From: an uncultured Planctomycetales bacterium
GTDB taxonomy: Bacteria; Planctomycetota; Planctomycetia; Isosphaerales; Isosphaeraceae
Direction of reading: 5' to 3'
Assembly (NCBI GenBank): GCA_937907525.1
Contig: CALCIB010000193.1
Span: forward strand, 1-19,261
Length of the DNA: 19,261 bases
This document shows, one piece after another, positions 1-7,554 of this stretch. The position numbers and the translations under genes were made by a program. Under the pieces are notes generated by a model. It did not search any database. It was not told the origin of the DNA and saw nothing but the letters and a program-made list of their open reading frames with translations. The first letter of the stretch is position 1. Each line of letters starts with the position of its first letter.

Positions 1-354
1 ATCTACAAGGGCCAGAAGCTCAACTCCAAGAAGGACCTGATCTGGGCCGTCCCCCAGCCCGAGCCCAACCCCTACCAGATGGAATGGGACGACCTGGTCG
101 AGGCCGTCCGCAACGACAGCCCCTACAACGAGGTCGACCGCGGCGTCCAGGCCAGCCTCGTCACCTCGATGGGCCGCATGGCCGCCCACACCGGCGAGGT
201 CGTCACCTACGACGACATCCTCAACTGTCCCCACGAGTTCGCCCCCGACATCGACAAACTGACCATGACCAGCGCCGCGCCGTTGCAAACCCTCCCCAAC
301 GGCAAGTACCCCATCCCCCAGCCGGGCATCGTCACCGACCGCGAGTACGCCTGA
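1..354 (+). CDS. Gfo/Idh/MocA family oxidoreductase, C-terminal part (5' end outside window)
   Basis: The frame is open from the first base and stops at 352-354, giving 117 residues of a protein that begins upstream. The tail carries EWDDLVEAVRNDSPYNEV, then a segment rich in SMGRMAAHTGEVVTYDD, and ends with a stretch of the type HEFAPDIDKL. I recognise this as the C-terminus of planctomycete Gfo/Idh/MocA-type dehydrogenases. These proteins use NAD(P) to oxidise sugars or polyols and are often exported by the Tat pathway. The nucleotide-binding N-terminus is not in the window, so substrate and export signal cannot be judged. A strong hairpin begins 34 nt after the stop. The next gene, 343 nt downstream on the same strand, belongs to the same broad family but looks like a different subgroup. 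Family call is fairly sure; substrate is unknown. Confidence 0.8.
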   Translation: MYKGQKLNSKKDLIWAVPQPEPNPYQMEWDDLVEAVRNDSPYNEVDRGVQASLVTSMGRMAAHTGEVVTYDDILNCPHEFAPDIDKLTMTSAAPLQTLPNGKYPIPQPGIVTDREYA

Positions 355-697
355 CCCGCGGATTCGGAGTCGATCGCCGGAACCCTCGAAGGCCCCGGAC
401 GCGACCAAGATCGCGTCCGGGGCCTTTCCGCCCCCCGACCCCTTTTCCGTCCCGGGGTCGAGCTCGTTTTCCGCAGCTCAAGAGCGCGGATCGGCGCGGT
501 CGACCGTTCGATCCTCCGGACGGCCCCGCGTTTTGTCATGCATCCGGCGCGCGTCGATGGTTTCGCGGTCAAGTCCGAAACGATTCGGAATCGCTGGGTC
601 CTTGTGAAGCGCGCGGGGGTCTGGTACGAAGCAGGAAAGGCTTCGAGATCCGGTCCCGAAGCGGTTGCGAGGGCCGGCCGATCCGGGAGGATCCGCG
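355..697. other. Intergenic region between two oxidoreductase genes
   Basis: This 343-nt gap holds the hairpin at 389-426 and then about 270 nt with no credible gene. Reading frames that cross it lack a ribosome site and recognisable protein content. I found no pair of -35/-10 boxes with good spacing upstream of 698. The only clear signal is the GGGAGG ribosome-binding site at 685-690. Confidence 0.5.
389..426 (+). terminator. Perfect 16-bp hairpin after the first oxidoreductase gene
   Basis: AAGGCCCCGGACGCGA (389-404) is exactly complementary to 411-426 around the 6-nt loop CCAAGA. It starts 34 nt after the stop at 354. There is no real T-run after the stem, only the TT that closes it, so it is not a textbook intrinsic terminator. 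In such GC-rich genomes a stem this strong is still the best candidate for the transcript end, and it may also protect the 3' end. Confidence 0.65.
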
Positions 698-2017
698 ATG
701 ACGGAACGTTGGACGAGGCGGGAGTTGTTGGCGTATTCGGCGTTCACGGCCGCGACGGCGGGGATCGGCCGGGGCGCGAGGGCGCAAGAAGCCCCGCCGG
801 AGAACGACCCGTCGTACTCGGCGAACGAGGCGGTGACCTTGGGGTTCATCGGCGTCGGCGGGATGGGCACGGGGCTCTTGAACATCTTCAAGACGTTCCC
901 CGACGTCCGGGTCGCGGCGGTCTGCGACGTGTACGAGCCTCACGCCCTCCGCGCCAAGGAGGCGGTCGGCGGCAAGCCCGACGTCTACGGCGATTTCCGC
1001 AAGGTCCTGGACCGCAAGGACGTGGACGCGGTCGTGATCGCGACCCCCGACCACTGGCACGCGATCCCCACGATCATGGCCTGCCAGGCCGAAAAGGACG
1101 TCTACTGCGAGAAGCCGCTCACCCATCGCGTCGCCGAGGGTCGCGCCGTGGCCAACGCCGCCGCCAAGCACAAGCGCGTCACCCAGATGGGGAACCTGAT
1201 CCACGCCGGCGAGAACTACCACCGGGTCGTGGAGATCGTCCAGTCCGGCGCCCTGGGGAAGATCACCAAGACCCGCGCCTGGATGGCCGCGTCGCGCGAG
1301 TCGCTGGGCCATCCCGCCGACACGACCCCCCCCGCCGGCTGCGACTACGACTTCTGGCTGGGCCCCGCCCCCGAGCGGCCCTTCAACCCCAACCGCTTCA
1401 CCTTCAACTGGCGGTATTACTGGGACTACGGCGGCGGCATGCTCACCGACTTCTGCTGCCACCTGATCGACCTGGTCCACTGGGCGATGGAGGTCGACGC
1501 CCCCCGCTCCGTGTCGGCGACCGGCGGCCGGTACGCATCCGGCGACGACGCCGAGACCCCCGACACCCTGGAGGTCGCCTACGAGTACGAGAAGGGGGAC
1601 GACCGCTTCGTCCTGTCCTGGAGCCAGATCGACGTCAACGACCACGGCTTCGACGGCCGTCCCGCCGGCGTGATGTTCCAGGGGACCGAGGGGACTCTGG
1701 TCACCCACTACAACGACCACGAGATCTTCCCGGACAAGGGCAAGACCATCGACGAGGCCGCCATCCCCCGGACCCTCCCCCGCTCGCCGGGACACCACCG
1801 CGAATGGATCGACGCCATCCGCTCCCGCGCGACCTGCTCCTGCAACTTCGAGTACGGCCACCGGCTCTCGACCATCGGCGAGTTGGGCAACATCTCGCTC
1901 TGGACCGGCGAGAAGCTGGTCTGGGACCCCGCCGCCGAGAAGATCACCAACCACCCCGACGCCAACCAGTTCCTGACCAAGGAATACCGCAAGCCGTGGG
2001 TCCTGCCCACCGTCTGA
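698..2017 (+). CDS. Tat-exported Gfo/Idh/MocA family oxidoreductase
   Basis: The product is 439 residues. I chose ATG 698 over the in-frame TTG at 665 because GGGAGG (685-690) sits 7 nt upstream and the protein then begins with a twin-arginine signal: TRRELL at residues 6-11, a hydrophobic stretch, and ARAQ near residue 30. The Rossmann motif GVGGMG is at 52-57, the family EKP signature at 138-140, and the substrate-side D-x3-H pair is D251 and H255 in the segment MLTDFCCHLIDLVHW. Length and motif order fit a complete, active enzyme. Family members oxidise or epimerise sugars and cyclitols with NAD(P); here it would act outside the cytoplasm with a carried-in cofactor. Forty nucleotides separate it from the FG-GAP gene, so the two are probably co-transcribed. 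The specific sugar cannot be read from the sequence. Confidence 0.9.
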   Translation: MTERWTRRELLAYSAFTAATAGIGRGARAQEAPPENDPSYSANEAVTLGFIGVGGMGTGLLNIFKTFPDVRVAAVCDVYEPHALRAKEAVGGKPDVYGDFRKVLDRKDVDAVVIATPDHWHAIPTIMACQAEKDVYCEKPLTHRVAEGRAVANAAAKHKRVTQMGNLIHAGENYHRVVEIVQSGALGKITKTRAWMAASRESLGHPADTTPPAGCDYDFWLGPAPERPFNPNRFTFNWRYYWDYGGGMLTDFCCHLIDLVHWAMEVDAPRSVSATGGRYASGDDAETPDTLEVAYEYEKGDDRFVLSWSQIDVNDHGFDGRPAGVMFQGTEGTLVTHYNDHEIFPDKGKTIDEAAIPRTLPRSPGHHREWIDAIRSRATCSCNFEYGHRLSTIGELGNISLWTGEKLVWDPAAEKITNHPDANQFLTKEYRKPWVLPTV

Positions 2018-2057
2018 CCCCCCCTTCCCCAACGACGACGACGCCAGGGAGACACGC

Positions 2058-3254
2058 ATGAAACGGACGCTCATCGCCGCCGCGCTGGTCGCGGGGTTCT
2101 CGTGGCCGGCCGCCGCCGGCGAACCGAAGTGGAAGCAGCATACGATCAACGGCCAAAGCGAGTTCGAGGCCGCCGGAGCCATGGACGTCGACGGCGACGG
2201 CAAGCTCGACGTCGTATCGGGAGGCTTCTGGTACCAGGCGCCGGACTGGAAGAAGCACGCGATCCGCGACGTCCCGCGGCAAGGGACGTACTACAACGAC
2301 TTCGCCGTCATGCCCCTGGACGTCGACGGCGACGGCGACATGGACTTCGTGACCGTCTCCTACTTCGGCAAGGACGTCGGCTGGGTCGAGAACCCCGGCG
2401 AAGTCGGCGCCGAGTGGACCTACCGCCGGATCGACGAACCGGGCTCCAGCGAGGCCGCGGCCGCCGTGGACCTTTCCGGCGACGGCGTGCCCGACCTCCT
2501 GCCCAACGCCACCAACGTCGTCGTCTGGTACGAGGTCGCCAAGAAGGCCGACGGCAAGGGTATCGAGTTCAAGAAACACGACCTGGGGACCGCGGCCGCC
2601 GGCCACGGCGTCGGCTCCGGCGACGTCAACCTCGACGGCCGCACCGACATCCTCACCCCCAAGGGCTGGTTCGAGGCCCCCGCCGACCCCGCCAACGACA
2701 CCTGGACCTGGCATCCCGACTGGGACCTGGGCGCCACCGGCATCCAGATCGTCGCCCGCGACGTGGACGGCGACGGTCTCGCCGACCTCGTCTGGGGCAT
2801 GGGCCACGACTACGGCCTCTACTGGGCCAAGCAGTCCAAGGGCGACGACGGCAAGGCCGCTTGGACCAAGGCCCCCATCGACGAGTCCGTCGCCTCCGTC
2901 CACACCCAACTCTGGGCCGACGTCGACGGTGACGGCGAGGAGGAACTGATCACCGGCAAGCGCGTCTACGCCCACGAGACCGAGCCGGGCGCCACCGACG
3001 GCTCCCTGATCGCCTGGTACGAGTTCGACAAGGAGGCCGGCGCCTGGAGGAAGCACGTGATCTTCCAGGGCGAGCCCGCCAAGAACGCCCCCGAGAATGG
3101 ACGGGACCGGCTGGCCCTGCGCGACTTCCCCGCCGGCACCGCCGGCACCGGGCTGCAACTGACCGCCGTCGACGTCGACGGCGACGGCGACCTCGACCTG
3201 ATCTGCCCCGGCAAGAGCGGGCTCTACCTCTTCGAGAACCTCGGCTCCGAGTGA
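2058..3254 (+). CDS. Exported FG-GAP/VCBS repeat beta-propeller protein
   Basis: The product is 398 residues, with an AGGGAG ribosome site just upstream and a signal peptide ending near AAAG at residues 18-21. Calcium-loop repeats of the form DxDGDGxxD recur along the chain: DVDGDGKLD from residue 43, then DVDGDGDMD, DLSGDGVPD, a degenerate NLDGRTD, DVDGDGLAD, DVDGDGEEE, and DVDGDGDLD from residue 372. This spacing is typical of seven-bladed FG-GAP/VCBS propellers, which bind calcium and usually serve as ligand-binding or scaffold domains in the periplasm or outside the cell. No catalytic motif is seen. It follows the Tat-exported oxidoreductase by 40 nt, so the pair may work together on an extracytoplasmic substrate (inference). 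A polysaccharide-lyase-like propeller without obvious active residues is an alternative reading. Confidence 0.85.
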   Translation: MKRTLIAAALVAGFSWPAAAGEPKWKQHTINGQSEFEAAGAMDVDGDGKLDVVSGGFWYQAPDWKKHAIRDVPRQGTYYNDFAVMPLDVDGDGDMDFVTVSYFGKDVGWVENPGEVGAEWTYRRIDEPGSSEAAAAVDLSGDGVPDLLPNATNVVVWYEVAKKADGKGIEFKKHDLGTAAAGHGVGSGDVNLDGRTDILTPKGWFEAPADPANDTWTWHPDWDLGATGIQIVARDVDGDGLADLVWGMGHDYGLYWAKQSKGDDGKAAWTKAPIDESVASVHTQLWADVDGDGEEELITGKRVYAHETEPGATDGSLIAWYEFDKEAGAWRKHVIFQGEPAKNAPENGRDRLALRDFPAGTAGTGLQLTAVDVDGDGDLDLICPGKSGLYLFENLGSE

Positions 3255-3281
3255 CCCCCGAGGCGCGACCCGCGACGGCCC

Positions 3282-3310
3282 TTGCCGCGCGGGCCGCGCC
3301 GCTTTATGAT
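3282..3310 (+). promoter_or_regulatory. Sigma70-like promoter for the membrane protein/regulator pair
   Basis: TTGCCG (3282-3287) and TATGAT (3305-3310) are separated by exactly 17 nt, matching 4/6 and 5/6 of the -35 and -10 consensus. Transcription would start near 3317, about 57 nt ahead of the ATG at 3374. The boxes lie just after the stop of the preceding gene, where a new transcription unit is expected. No start-site data are available. Confidence 0.5.
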
Positions 3311-3373
3311 GCCAAGCGTCGAGAGCGCGGACGATCGAACCCTTTTAGGACGACGACCCGCGGAAGGGCCCGC

Positions 3374-3988
3374 ATGGAACTCAAGGAAGCGCTGGTGCAA
3401 ATCACCGAGATCCGCGCCCAGATGGCGCGGACCGAGGTGTTCCGGGGATATCGGGCGGTCCCGGCGGCCTTCTCGGGCGTCGTCGCCCTGGCCGCGGCGG
3501 CGATCCAGACGGTCGCCGTGCCCGACCCGGCGCGGCAGTGCCGGGCGTACCTGGCGCTTTGGATCGGCGCCGCGGCGGTCAGCGGGGCGTCGGCGGTGCT
3601 GGAGATGACGGTTCGCGCCCGCAAGGCCGGTTCGTCGCTGGGCCGGGAGCAGACGGCGCTGGTGATCGAGCAGTTCGCGCCTTGCCTGGCGGTCGGCGGC
3701 CTGACGACGCTGGTGCTGGTCCGCGCGTCGCCGTCGCTGGTCTGGCTGCTGCCGGGTCTCTGGCAGATGTTCTACAGCCTGGGGATCTTCGCGACCTCGC
3801 GACTGCTGCCGCGGTCGATGGCGGCGGTGGCGGTCTTTTACGCGATCGCCGGCGCGGCGACCCTGGCCTTCGCCCAGGAGGAGTGGTCGCTGCACCCCCT
3901 GGCGATGGCGGTCCCCTTCGCCGCGGGGCAGTTCCTGGCCGCCGCCCTGCTCTACCGCAGTCTGGAGCGCCCCCATGACGCGGCCTGA
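3374..3988 (+). CDS. Multi-pass membrane protein of unknown function
   Basis: The product is 204 residues from ATG 3374, preceded by GGAAGGG at 3362-3368. An upstream in-frame start at 3251 would overlap the previous gene and the likely promoter and would add a basic, low-complexity leader, so I rejected it. The first 25 residues are amphipathic (MELKEALVQITEIRAQ). Five or six hydrophobic segments follow, around residues 28-48, 59-77, 101-117, 120-141, 148-167 and 174-194. I see no enzymatic or transporter signature. The last 14 nt overlap the start of the winged-helix regulator gene, which argues for translational coupling and a shared role. I do not recognise the family beyond an inner-membrane protein paired with a small DNA-binding protein. 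Confidence 0.75.
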   Translation: MELKEALVQITEIRAQMARTEVFRGYRAVPAAFSGVVALAAAAIQTVAVPDPARQCRAYLALWIGAAAVSGASAVLEMTVRARKAGSSLGREQTALVIEQFAPCLAVGGLTTLVLVRASPSLVWLLPGLWQMFYSLGIFATSRLLPRSMAAVAVFYAIAGAATLAFAQEEWSLHPLAMAVPFAAGQFLAAALLYRSLERPHDAA

Positions 3989-4370
3989 GTCCCACGTCGA
4001 CGAGCCGGCCGGCCGCTTCGCCTACGACGGCCTGGAGCGGATCTTTCACGAGAAGGCGCGGCTGGGGATCATGACGTCCCTGGTGACGCACTCGCGGGGG
4101 CTGGTCTTCGGCGACCTCAAGGACCTTTGCCAGCTCACCGACGGCAACCTCAGCCGCCACCTCCAGATTCTCCACGAGGCCGGCTTCGTCGAGATCTGGA
4201 AGGGCTTCCACAAGAAGCGCCCCCAAACCCTCTGCCGAGTCACCGTCGAGGGGCGGGACCGCTTCCTCGAATACATCAACGTCCTGGAGACCGTGGTGCA
4301 AGACGCGCTCAAGGCCGGTTCCGAGCCGGCCGCGGGCGCGGCCGCGGCCGAGGGCTGGTCCCCCGTCTGA
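3975..4370 (+). CDS. Winged-helix transcriptional regulator (ArsR/MarR-like, HTH_34 type)
   Basis: The product is 131 residues. It has a short N-terminal tail, helices from about residue 16, a helix-turn-helix around 44-72 (GDLKDLCQLTDGNLSRHL then QILHEAGFVEI), a basic wing near 73-93 (GFHKKRPQTLCRVT), and a C-terminal helix (FLEYINVLETVV) suited to dimer contacts. The last 20 residues are Ala/Gly-rich. This layout fits the small winged-helix regulators of the PF13601 type, which bind DNA as dimers. No metal-binding cysteine pair of the ArsR sensor type is seen; two cysteines (C52, C88) are isolated. Its start lies inside the 3' end of the membrane protein gene (14-nt overlap). It may repress its own operon from the promoter near 3282-3310, which is inference. 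Confidence 0.85.
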   Translation: MTRPESHVDEPAGRFAYDGLERIFHEKARLGIMTSLVTHSRGLVFGDLKDLCQLTDGNLSRHLQILHEAGFVEIWKGFHKKRPQTLCRVTVEGRDRFLEYINVLETVVQDALKAGSEPAAGAAAAEGWSPV

Positions 4371-4402
4371 TCCGATCCTCGCCCCGCGAAAGGGGACGCC
4401 CC

Positions 4403-4984
4403 ATGTCCGCGGAACTCTGGCGCCCCTCGCTCGACCTGGCCTTGCATCGCAATCGCGAGCATCCGGACGCGCGGCTCGTCCAACTCGCCACCATCGGGCC
4501 CGACGGGAGGCCGGCGGCCCGCACGGTCGTCTTTCGAAGGTTCCTGGACGACCCCCGCGCGCTGGCGTTCGCGACCGACGCCCGCGACGCCAAGCGCGCC
4601 CAGCTCGAGGCCGACCCCCGAGCCGAGATCTGCTGGTACTTCCCGATCACCCGCGAGCAATTCCGAATCGCCGGCCTCGTCGCCCTCGTCGGTCCCGACG
4701 CGGCCGACCCGGCGCTCCGTCGCGTCCGCGACGAGGTCTGGACCGCGTTGACCGACGAGGCGCGGACGCGCTTCGCCTGGCCGACGCCCGGGGAGCCTCG
4801 CGACCCGGCCGCGTGCTTCCCCGACGCCGCGCCGGATCGCTCGACCCCGCTCGGGAACTTCTTGCTGATGACGCTCTCCGCCGTCGCGGTCGATCATCTG
4901 GCGCTGGAGGGCGACCCCCGGCGCCGGTGGATCCATGAGATCGACGCCCAGGGCCGCTGGACGGGCCGCGAGGTCAATCCCTGA
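4403..4984 (+). CDS. Pyridoxamine 5'-phosphate oxidase-like flavoprotein (Alr4036-type)
   Basis: The product is 193 residues from ATG 4403, with the purine-rich GAAAGGGG upstream. The N-terminal half has the FMN-binding split-barrel features of the family: ATIGPDGRPAARTVVFRRF around residues 28-46 and an EICWYFPITREQFRIAG strand pair around 73-90. The C-terminus ends with RWIHEIDAQGRWTGREVNP, close to the RVNP-type ending common in Alr4036-like (Pyridox_oxase_2) proteins. PdxH itself makes pyridoxal 5'-phosphate. Members of this subgroup are often annotated as PNPOx-like without proven activity, so I give no gene symbol. The gene is 32 nt after the regulator gene and could be read through from it. 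It is the last plus-strand gene before a convergent intergenic region. Confidence 0.85.
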   Translation: MSAELWRPSLDLALHRNREHPDARLVQLATIGPDGRPAARTVVFRRFLDDPRALAFATDARDAKRAQLEADPRAEICWYFPITREQFRIAGLVALVGPDAADPALRRVRDEVWTALTDEARTRFAWPTPGEPRDPAACFPDAAPDRSTPLGNFLLMTLSAVAVDHLALEGDPRRRWIHEIDAQGRWTGREVNP

Positions 4985-5020
4985 CGCCGCGGTTCGTCCA
5001 GCGGCTCGGCCTCCACTACC

Positions 5021-5228
5021 GTTCGGCACGAGATTCGACATCCCTGGGAGCCAACGCCAGACATCCCTTCTCCCCTTGTGGGAGATGGCCGAAGGCCGGA
5101 TGAGGGGGAGTCGCTTCCAGGGCTTCCGGCCGCGCCCCCCCTCATCCGCCCCTTCGGGGCGCCTTCTCCCACAAGGGGAGAAGGGGGGACGGCACTCTTG
5201 GCCGTCACATATGCAAGTCGTGCCGAAC
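5021..5228. repeat. 11-bp inverted repeats flanking palindromic copy A
   Basis: GTTCGGCACGA (5021-5031) and TCGTGCCGAAC (5218-5228) are exact inverted copies placed about 30-35 nt outside the palindromic element. The match stops at the next base. They may be the outer ends of a larger element or a separate regulatory palindrome; at 11 bp in GC-rich DNA, chance is possible. Confidence 0.4.
5065..5188. repeat. Palindromic repeat element, copy A
   Basis: Two complementary arms flank a variable spacer of about 25 nt. The left arm starts CCCTTCTCCCCTTGTGGGAG (5065-5084), continues with GGCCGAAGGCC and ends in GGATGAGGGGG. The right arm has CCCCCCTCATCCG, GCCCCTTCGGGGC, and a closing CCTTCTCCC/GGGAGAAGG stem. 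Each arm can fold into two small hairpins, and the arms also pair with each other through GGATGAGG/CCTCATCC. The same arms occur at 7596-7756 and, altered, at the right end of the window. The copy sits between two convergent genes, where it could serve as a two-way transcript end. It encodes only the spurious peptides typical of such elements (PSPLVGEGAPKGRMRGG). Confidence 0.85.
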
Positions 5229-5248
5229 ATTATCGGCTCGGCCCGCGC

Positions 5249-7357
5249 TCAGGGACGTTTCCTGGAGAGCATCCAGTCGATGGTCTCCGGATCGTTGTAG
5301 GCGCGGTCCCAACTGTTGTGGCCGACGCTCCGATACTCGGTGTAGCCCGGTTCCGCCCCCGCGGCGCGGAGGGCCTGGATCATCGCCCGCATCCCCAGGT
5401 GGAGCCGGGGCGAGTCGGCGTCGCCGACGAAGGCGCGGATCGGGACGTCCTTGTATTTGGCCACGTCCTCGACCCGGCCGGGACCGCAGACCGGGACCAA
5501 GGCGGCGAACTTGCCGGGGTTGGCCGCGGCGACGCTCCAGGTCCCCATGCCTCCCATCGACAACCCGGTGAGCGTCACCCGGTCGGGATCGACGTCGTAT
5601 TCCTTGATCACGTCGTCAAGCGCCTTGAGGGCGGCGTCGGCGTCCTCCGAGCCGGCTTGCCAGGTCTTGCGGGCCTGGGGGAAGACGACGACCGCCGCCG
5701 CCCCGCCGCGCTGGACGATCGCCGGCCCCATTCCCACCTGCGACGGCGTGATCCCGTCGTCGCCGCGCTCGCCGGCGCCGTGGAGGAACAGGATCGCCGG
5801 GTAGCGTCGCGAGCGGTCGAACTCCTCGGGGACGTACACGGTGTAGGCGCGGGGGCCTTGCGGCGTCTCCACCTCGCGGACGTGGAAGCCCGCCGCGTCG
5901 CCGGCCTCCCGGTCGGGCGAGGGGACGCGCTGGATCAGCACATCCTTGAATTGAACCTCCATCGGATCGCCGGCGTGGACCTGAAGCGCGATCAGGCCGT
6001 CACGAGCGATCGCGTCGTCGGTCTCGCGGTAGTCGACCGAGACGGCCCCGTTGAGCATGATCGTGATGTGATTACCGAAACATCGGATCACATAATGGTT
6101 CCAGTCCGACTTATGGAGCCGCTCCAGCGCCGCGGGCAAGGCGTCGACGAGCGTCTTGTTGCGGCGCGACTCGTCGTAGAGGCTCCCCCAGTAGCCCTCG
6201 CCGACGTCGGCCTGATAGCCGGACATCTCGCCGCCGGGGACGTGGGCGCTCCGAAGCTGCACGCCGCTGTTCCCCTTGCCGTCGACGACGCGGAACGTCA
6301 CCGAGAGGACGAAGTCCCGGTACGACTCCTTCGTCGCCAGGAAGACGTTGTGGTCGAGCTTCCCGGACTTGCCGACGATCACGCCGTCGCGGACGGACCA
6401 GATCGACTCGTCCCCCTCCCAGCCGTCGAGGTCGCGGCCGTTGAACAGGGGTTCGAAGCCGGCCGTCTCGACGATCGGGGGCTGGCCGTCGAGCAGGCGC
6501 GACCAGTAGGTCATGATCGAGGCGTAATAGGTCGCCCCCAGGCTCCCCTGGCCGTCGGGGGTGACGGCGTAGAGGCCGTCGGCCTTCCGGCAACTGGCGA
6601 TGAACGCCCGCAGACGTTCGAGGTCGGGCCGCTCCTTGAGCAGGAACAGGGCGCGCATCACGCGGTAGGACGCGGCGAGGTCGGAGGGGCCGTCGCCCTT
6701 GGACCATCCGCCGTCGGCTCGCTGGCCCGTCTTGATCGCCTCGACGGCCGCCTCGCGGTTGGCCAGCGTCTCCCCGGCGCGGAGGACGGTCGCGGCCACC
6801 GTGCCGGCCGCGAACGCCCGGCCGGGCCCTTCGGGGTAGGAGCCGTCGGGGTTGGCCTGCTTGCGGATCACGTCCAGCCACCGCGGCAGGTCGTCCGACT
6901 TGCCGTCGACCGCCTCCAGCCCCGCCACCGCCATGCGGACCTGCTCGTCCTCCCTGGCGTGGTCGTGGAAAAAGGCGACCGCGGCGTCGACCAACTCCTT
7001 GTCGGCGATCTTCAATTCGCCGACGGCGAGCAGGCCGATCGAGGTCGTCAGCGAGTCGGGCTGGCCCCCCGGAGCGGGCGCGAAGCCGCCGCCGGCGCGA
7101 CAGGAGCGAACGTACTCGACGCACTTCAAGACGTCGGGGACCGAGCCGCCGACGTACCTCATGATCCGTAGCGCGGCGCTGGTGGGCGCCAACCCCGACG
7201 GCCGCCCCGGCGCGGGGGCGAAGCCGCCGTCGGGGTTCTGAAGCGTCGCGACGTAAGCGGCCGTCTGGGCGAACTCGGCCGGCGATTGCGCCCGCGTCGC
7301 GGGCGTCGCGACGAGCCCGACGACCACGAAGGCGGACAGGACGGACCAACGTCTCAT
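5249..7357 (-). CDS. Exported three-module protein: prenyltransferase-like repeats, DUF1080, alpha/beta-hydrolase
   Basis: The product is 702 residues if started at ATG 7357 (complement). An upstream in-frame start would add a basic leader and hide the signal peptide (MRRWSVLSAF to ATRAQ). Residues about 25-285 have alpha-helical repeats with NPDGGFAPAPG and RADGGWSKGD motifs like the prenyltransferase/squalene-cyclase fold. Residues about 300-480 form a DUF1080 (3-keto-disaccharide hydrolase-type) jellyroll: FEPLFNGRDLDGWEG, then GNSGVQLRS, YQADVGEGYWGSLYDE and a terminal FKDVLIQRV. Residues about 490-702 are a secreted esterase/peptidase-like hydrolase with oxyanion motif FLHGAGERGDDG, nucleophile elbow GLSMGG (S600), GDAD (D648) and H680 in SVGHNSW, so the triad looks intact. 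It probably hydrolyses an ester or glycoside outside the cytoplasm; the substrate is unknown. It is convergent with the flavoprotein gene. Confidence 0.85.
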   Translation of the reverse strand: MRRWSVLSAFVVVGLVATPATRAQSPAEFAQTAAYVATLQNPDGGFAPAPGRPSGLAPTSAALRIMRYVGGSVPDVLKCVEYVRSCRAGGGFAPAPGGQPDSLTTSIGLLAVGELKIADKELVDAAVAFFHDHAREDEQVRMAVAGLEAVDGKSDDLPRWLDVIRKQANPDGSYPEGPGRAFAAGTVAATVLRAGETLANREAAVEAIKTGQRADGGWSKGDGPSDLAASYRVMRALFLLKERPDLERLRAFIASCRKADGLYAVTPDGQGSLGATYYASIMTYWSRLLDGQPPIVETAGFEPLFNGRDLDGWEGDESIWSVRDGVIVGKSGKLDHNVFLATKESYRDFVLSVTFRVVDGKGNSGVQLRSAHVPGGEMSGYQADVGEGYWGSLYDESRRNKTLVDALPAALERLHKSDWNHYVIRCFGNHITIMLNGAVSVDYRETDDAIARDGLIALQVHAGDPMEVQFKDVLIQRVPSPDREAGDAAGFHVREVETPQGPRAYTVYVPEEFDRSRRYPAILFLHGAGERGDDGITPSQVGMGPAIVQRGGAAAVVVFPQARKTWQAGSEDADAALKALDDVIKEYDVDPDRVTLTGLSMGGMGTWSVAAANPGKFAALVPVCGPGRVEDVAKYKDVPIRAFVGDADSPRLHLGMRAMIQALRAAGAEPGYTEYRSVGHNSWDRAYNDPETIDWMLSRKRP

Positions 7358-7510
7358 CACGATGGAGGCTCCCGAAGGTTCGATCGGCTGGAGGATCCCG
7401 ACGCCCCCCAGTCTCCCACGCCGTCGCGCCCCAGGCAACGACCGCGCCGACGCGACCCCGCGCGGGTTCGTTCGTTCGCGCCCCGTTTCCCGAAAACTCG
7501 CCGCAAACAT

Positions 7511-7519
7511 ATTATATCA
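7511..7519 (-). promoter_or_regulatory. Extended -10 promoter candidate for the three-module hydrolase gene
   Basis: On the minus strand this site reads TGATATAAT, a perfect extended -10 (TGnTATAAT), inside one of the few AT-rich patches of the window (about 7495-7550). No good -35 is present at 16-18 nt, which is tolerated in extended -10 promoters. Transcription would begin near 7504 and give a leader of roughly 145 nt before the ATG at 7357. Confidence 0.45.
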
Positions 7520-7554
7520 AACGACTTGAGACGTATCATGATTTGGCTTCGCTC

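Noticed and set aside
569..2203. Long minus-strand open frame opposite the Gfo/Idh/MocA gene
   Set aside because: Shadow frame of a GC-rich gene; low-complexity product, no ribosome site, and the plus strand encodes a complete enzyme.
4894..5300. Small frames in and around the palindromic repeats (for example SPLVGEGAPKGRMRGG-type peptides, also at 7536-7951)
   Set aside because: These peptides are simple translations of the repeat arms, with no ribosome site, and recur wherever the repeat occurs.
5078..7171. 697-codon plus-strand frame opposite the three-module hydrolase
   Set aside because: It starts inside the palindromic repeat and its product is Gly/Val/Asp/Arg-rich without known motifs; the minus strand has three intact domains.
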